Shown: piece after piece, positions 61,276 through 64,000 of the stretch
Layout: every line of letters starts with the position of its first letter
Position numbering within the stretch: position 1 is the first letter of the stretch
From: Acetivibrio saccincola
Lineage (GTDB): Bacteria; Bacillota; Clostridia; Acetivibrionales; Acetivibrionaceae
Direction: 5' to 3'
DNA: 64,000 bases
NCBI RefSeq assembly: GCF_002844395.1
Contig: NZ_CP025197.1
Location: 3,348,001 to 3,412,000 of the forward strand
Notes under the pieces: model-generated
Told to the model about the DNA's origin: nothing
The model's database searches: none
Seen by the model: only the letters and a program-made list of their open reading frames with translations
Made by a program: the position numbers and the translations under genes

Positions 61276-62586
61276 TTATTTCAATATTTGAAACTTTTTC
61301 TCCCTTGAATCTTCCCCACCTATAAAAATTTCTATAACATCATCATAATCTCTTATTTGAACTTCTCCCCCTGTTTTATAGTCCTTAGGAATGTTATCAG
61401 GATTTCTATTGTAATTTATTGCATACATATATACACCTATCTCTGTCTTTTTATTTATATAGTTCTTTATAACATTTTCATACAAAGCAATTTCAAAATT
61501 CTTAATTTCCTCAGCGTATTGTACTTCACCTAAAGCATTCCTGACAAAAATATTTACTTTTTCCAACGGCTTTTCATAGGTTATAGTTTCATCATAGGGT
61601 GCTTTTAGCCTTTGGGTCATTGAATAAAAATAACTGTGATATTTCTTCAGTGTAGCATTTAAATCAAAAAACGGCCATTTTAAAACTTGGGATACTTCAA
61701 GTTTATTATTCTTTATAATATGATAATCAGCTATAATTAGGTTTTCATATGCTTTATCAAGTTTTTCCAATGCATTTTCAGTAATACTGCTAATCCGTGA
61801 AAAATCATATTCTTTAAGCTCTTCCTGATTGTTATAATAGTACTCTCCCATTTGTGCCACTATATAGCTGTACAACATTGCATAATAAACACTGGTATTT
61901 TTTATTGAAGTAATAGCGTCCACAGTACGCCATAAATCCATATACTTGCTAGCTGCCTCCTGGCCTTTTCCTTGATTTTGCAAAGTCTTTACTTCCACCA
62001 GTTCAAGACTTATAAAATTAATCACCGCATCTACAAACTTCCCGCTTTCTGGATCTGAAAAGATGTAATCTTTAGGTTCTAAGATGGGTCTGGTGGAGAT
62101 TGCAATGTCATTAGTTCTTATAAATTTTGAAATGCTCCTCCTCTTATCAGCAGTCTTTTCTAAAAATTCAACAGCATATGAATCCCACTCATCTTCTTTA
62201 ACTTCAACGTTTAATAAATGAAATACTTCGTTGAATTCATTTAATAATTCAAAGAGTTCTTCACCATTTTTGTATTCTTCTTCAGTACCAATGGTTAACT
62301 CCAGTTTTTCTTCAAAATTCCCTTCAGGCGGGTAATTTATAGCATATATCAAAATAAAAACTGCCATTGCCAGATATACCACTGCTGACAGTATAGATAA
62401 AGATATCTTAAATGGTAATTTGTTTGCAAACGGAATTTTCTTGTAAAACACAAATACGCCCAGGAAAATGCTTATTAAAATCAGGGGTATAACTAAATAA
62501 ATGGTGAACTTCCCACCCAAAACAAAAAAAAGCATTACCCCGGCAATTAAACTTGACAAAAAAGCAATAAATGAATTAATTCTCAT
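61276..62586 (-). CDS. Hypothetical membrane-anchored protein
   Basis: I do not recognise this 436-residue product. Three hydrophobic helices lie in the first 85 residues (about 5-25, 28-48 and 63-85). A soluble part of about 350 residues follows, beginning YPPEGNFEEKLELTIGTEEE, rich in Glu, Lys and Tyr, helix-prone and probably outside the cell. No catalytic motif stands out. The ATG at 62586 follows GGGAGGG, while the in-frame ATG seven codons upstream has no box. The gene has its own terminator. Confidence 0.7.
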   Translation of the reverse strand: MRINSFIAFLSSLIAGVMLFFVLGGKFTIYLVIPLILISIFLGVFVFYKKIPFANKLPFKISLSILSAVVYLAMAVFILIYAINYPPEGNFEEKLELTIGTEEEYKNGEELFELLNEFNEVFHLLNVEVKEDEWDSYAVEFLEKTADKRRSISKFIRTNDIAISTRPILEPKDYIFSDPESGKFVDAVINFISLELVEVKTLQNQGKGQEAASKYMDLWRTVDAITSIKNTSVYYAMLYSYIVAQMGEYYYNNQEELKEYDFSRISSITENALEKLDKAYENLIIADYHIIKNNKLEVSQVLKWPFFDLNATLKKYHSYFYSMTQRLKAPYDETITYEKPLEKVNIFVRNALGEVQYAEEIKNFEIALYENVIKNYINKKTEIGVYMYAINYNRNPDNIPKDYKTGGEVQIRDYDDVIEIFIGGEDSREKKFQILK

Positions 62587-62820
62587 CCTGACCCTCCCAA
62601 AATACACATCTAAAATTATAATCTAAAAAGTGCATGTAAGTATTTACTAATGTAATTTATCAATTCATATACTAGTGTGATTTACCAATGTAATTTACTT
62701 ACAAAGTAAACACGAAAATAACTCATAACACAATTATATAATATATGTGTATAAAAATCACTCTTTTATTTACAGAAACTTTTTCCTTCATAAAAATTTC
62801 AAAAATGCATTAAAAAGATT

Positions 62821-62858
62821 AAATAAAAATGCCTTATAACCTTTCAGGCTATAAGACA
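62821..62858 (-). terminator. Rho-independent terminator after the RDD gene
   Basis: On the minus strand GTCTTATAGCCT, loop GAA, AGGTTATAAGGC, then ATTTTTATTT. Confidence 0.75.
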
Positions 62859-62883
62859 CATTTACTACAAAACACTTTTATTT

Positions 62884-63540
62884 TTAAAATTCAACATCCT
62901 CTTTCTCACCGGTTTTTTCTTCATTATCACCTGTCAGACTTACATCACCTGTTTTACTTACACCATCTGCTGCATCTGTTGTTTTTTCTGCGTACTTTTC
63001 TTCTGTATTTTTTACAAAGCCATTAAATATATCTTTTTTGTCCTCAATTTTAAATTCATCAACAGTTTCTGCATCAGGTTTTGCATTAATGGCTACCCAT
63101 CTTTTTTCTTCCAACTCATCAACATGAACTACATAAGTATCGCACAGTAAATCGTGGCATGAACGCTTATTTTTGACAAACGGGATAATTAAATAACCAA
63201 TATAGCTTCCCAGAAACTGTGATACCGTTCTTCCTGCCACTTCCCTTACTAAAGCGGTTATCCAGTCCATCTCTTTTCCGTCTTCCCTTATAACCATAAT
63301 TCCACATATCATCTTTCCTATTGTCTGCCCCCAATAGCGGGTCATAATTGCAAAATAAGCAAATCCCACTGCCCCTAACATATAGGTGTTTGTTTTCATC
63401 CAACTCAAATAATTTTGCGGAATTTTAAAAACTGCAACAATAACTGATACTATAACGGAACTTAAAGCAAAAACACAAAATAAATCCAAAACATATGCCC
63501 AAAACCTTGACCAAAATCCAGCAACTCTATAATGATTCAC
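62884..63540 (-). CDS. RDD-family membrane protein
   Basis: The 218-residue product has an RDD domain over about residues 8-140. The first helix has the Arg...Asp pair (GFWSRFWAYVLDLFCVF). The second helix region is followed by YWGQTIGKMICGIMVI, and then a segment with the motif-like KRSCHDLLCDTYVV. The last 65 residues are acidic, low-complexity and probably disordered. RDD proteins are thought to move ions or compatible solutes, but the role here is unknown. The GTG at 63540, eight bases after AAGGGG, is preferred to the GTG at 63549, which would overlap the box. It follows sppA after a 13-base gap. Confidence 0.82.
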   Translation of the reverse strand: MNHYRVAGFWSRFWAYVLDLFCVFALSSVIVSVIVAVFKIPQNYLSWMKTNTYMLGAVGFAYFAIMTRYWGQTIGKMICGIMVIREDGKEMDWITALVREVAGRTVSQFLGSYIGYLIIPFVKNKRSCHDLLCDTYVVHVDELEEKRWVAINAKPDAETVDEFKIEDKKDIFNGFVKNTEEKYAEKTTDAADGVSKTGDVSLTGDNEEKTGEKEDVEF

Positions 63541-63553
63541 AATTTTCACCCCT

Positions 63554-64000
63554 TTATTGTTCCCACAAATACATTGGCAATGAAGATTTTATATCAGCTA
63601 ATTTCCCGGCACTTTCTAAATTAATTGAATCCTTTGAGCTGAAAACATTTGCAGCCTTATTTAAAAAAATGCTTAAAAACCCGAAATCACTGTGAGTAAA
63701 TTGTAAAACCTTAGGGTCAGAAAGCCCTGCCATACCGGCAACTTCATTTATAGCATCATCTAATTCCCCTATTTCATCTATTAATCCCACTTCTTTAGCC
63801 TGCCGTGCAGTATATATCCTTCCGTCAGCAATAGGCTTTAACTCATTTTTATCAATATTCCTGCCCTGGCTAACCACATCTAAAAACTGGTCATAATATT
63901 CATCCACCATGGACTGAAGAATTCGTTTTTGTTCATCTGTCATCTCATGAGTAGAAGACATTATGGTTTTATTTTTGCCACTGGTGATAGTGGTATCTTT
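63554..64000 (-). CDS. sppA: Signal peptide peptidase SppA, C-terminal part
   Basis: The gene enters the window from the right edge, and 148 codons are visible with the frame open through 64000. SppA is a membrane serine protease that degrades left-over signal peptides. Visible family segments are ITSGKNKTIMSS, close to the catalytic Lys of Bacillus-type enzymes, MTDEQKRILQSMVDEYYDQF, DGRIYTARQAKEVGLIDEIG, and ELDDAINEVA. The serine-bearing part and the N-terminal anchor lie outside the window. Confidence 0.88.
   Translation of the reverse strand, partial: KDTTITSGKNKTIMSSTHEMTDEQKRILQSMVDEYYDQFLDVVSQGRNIDKNELKPIADGRIYTARQAKEVGLIDEIGELDDAINEVAGMAGLSDPKVLQFTHSDFGFLSIFLNKAANVFSSKDSINLESAGKLADIKSSLPMYLWEQ

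Overview
The window is a low-GC, AT-rich stretch of chromosome from a Firmicute, most probably a spore-forming member of the class Clostridia (an Acetivibrio/Ruminiclostridium-like lineage would fit; the genus is inference). The basis is the codon and base composition, strong GGAGG ribosome-binding sites, a Firmicutes-type S10-spc-alpha ribosomal operon running into ecfA, a zinc-type S14, short HisG with HisZ, a CIRCE/HrcA-type groESL operon, a sigma-B-type module and a complete non-mevalonate IspD. Almost every gene lies on the minus strand; only ispF-like and one methyltransferase gene are on plus, which suggests that the fork travels right to left here.

Layout, left to right. 1-3.6 kb: a frame-shifted ABC ATPase remnant, a divergent ispF-like gene, an orphan histidine kinase, ispD and a truncated AAA ATPase. 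3.9-8.2 kb: carD, truA, a ROK glucokinase, ecfT and ecfA2. 8.4-9.0 kb: a plus-strand methyltransferase splitting ecfA2 from ecfA1. 9.1-26.6 kb: ecfA1 and the whole S10-spc-alpha cluster, read right to left as rpsJ-rplCDWB-rpsS-rplV-rpsC-rplP-rpmC-rpsQ-rplNXE-rpsNH-rplFR-rpsE-rpmD-rplO-secY-adk-map-KOW-infA-rpmJ-rpsMKD-rpoA-rplQ. Its promoter is followed by a folded 5' leader and a terminator-like hairpin. 26.7-32.1 kb: an rRNA operon 16S-tRNA-Ala(UGC)-23S-5S with its promoter and terminator.

32.4-34.5 kb: an RsbV-RsbW-SigB module plus a second RsbW-like ATPase that has its own sigma-B-like promoter. 34.6-36.8 kb: greA-lysS. 37.1-38.7 kb: a complete ISLre2-family insertion sequence with 9-bp target duplication, sitting exactly on the stop codon of a hypothetical gene. 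39.8-43.9 kb: guaB, a membrane-anchored GH18 protein and a small membrane protein. 44.0-46.2 kb: groES-groEL under CIRCE. 46.3-54.9 kb: histidine operon hisZ-G-D-C-(terminator)-B-A-F-IE plus an AlbA_2 protein, without hisH. 55.1-57.3 kb: a chemoreceptor fused to a sugar-binding-protein-like domain, with a sigma-D-like promoter. 57.4-60.4 kb: pcrA and hpf. 60.6-61.2 kb: a gene-free region with a cluster of DnaA boxes, a palindrome and 13-bp AT-rich tandem repeats. 61.3-64.0 kb: a hypothetical membrane protein, an RDD protein and the 3' part of sppA, cut by the window edge.

The most noteworthy items are the origin-like DnaA-box region with no dnaA nearby, the structured leaders ahead of rpsJ and rpsM, the chemoreceptor/binding-protein fusion whose sensor seems to be cytoplasmic, the sigma-B module with a degenerate RsbW, and the missing hisH.
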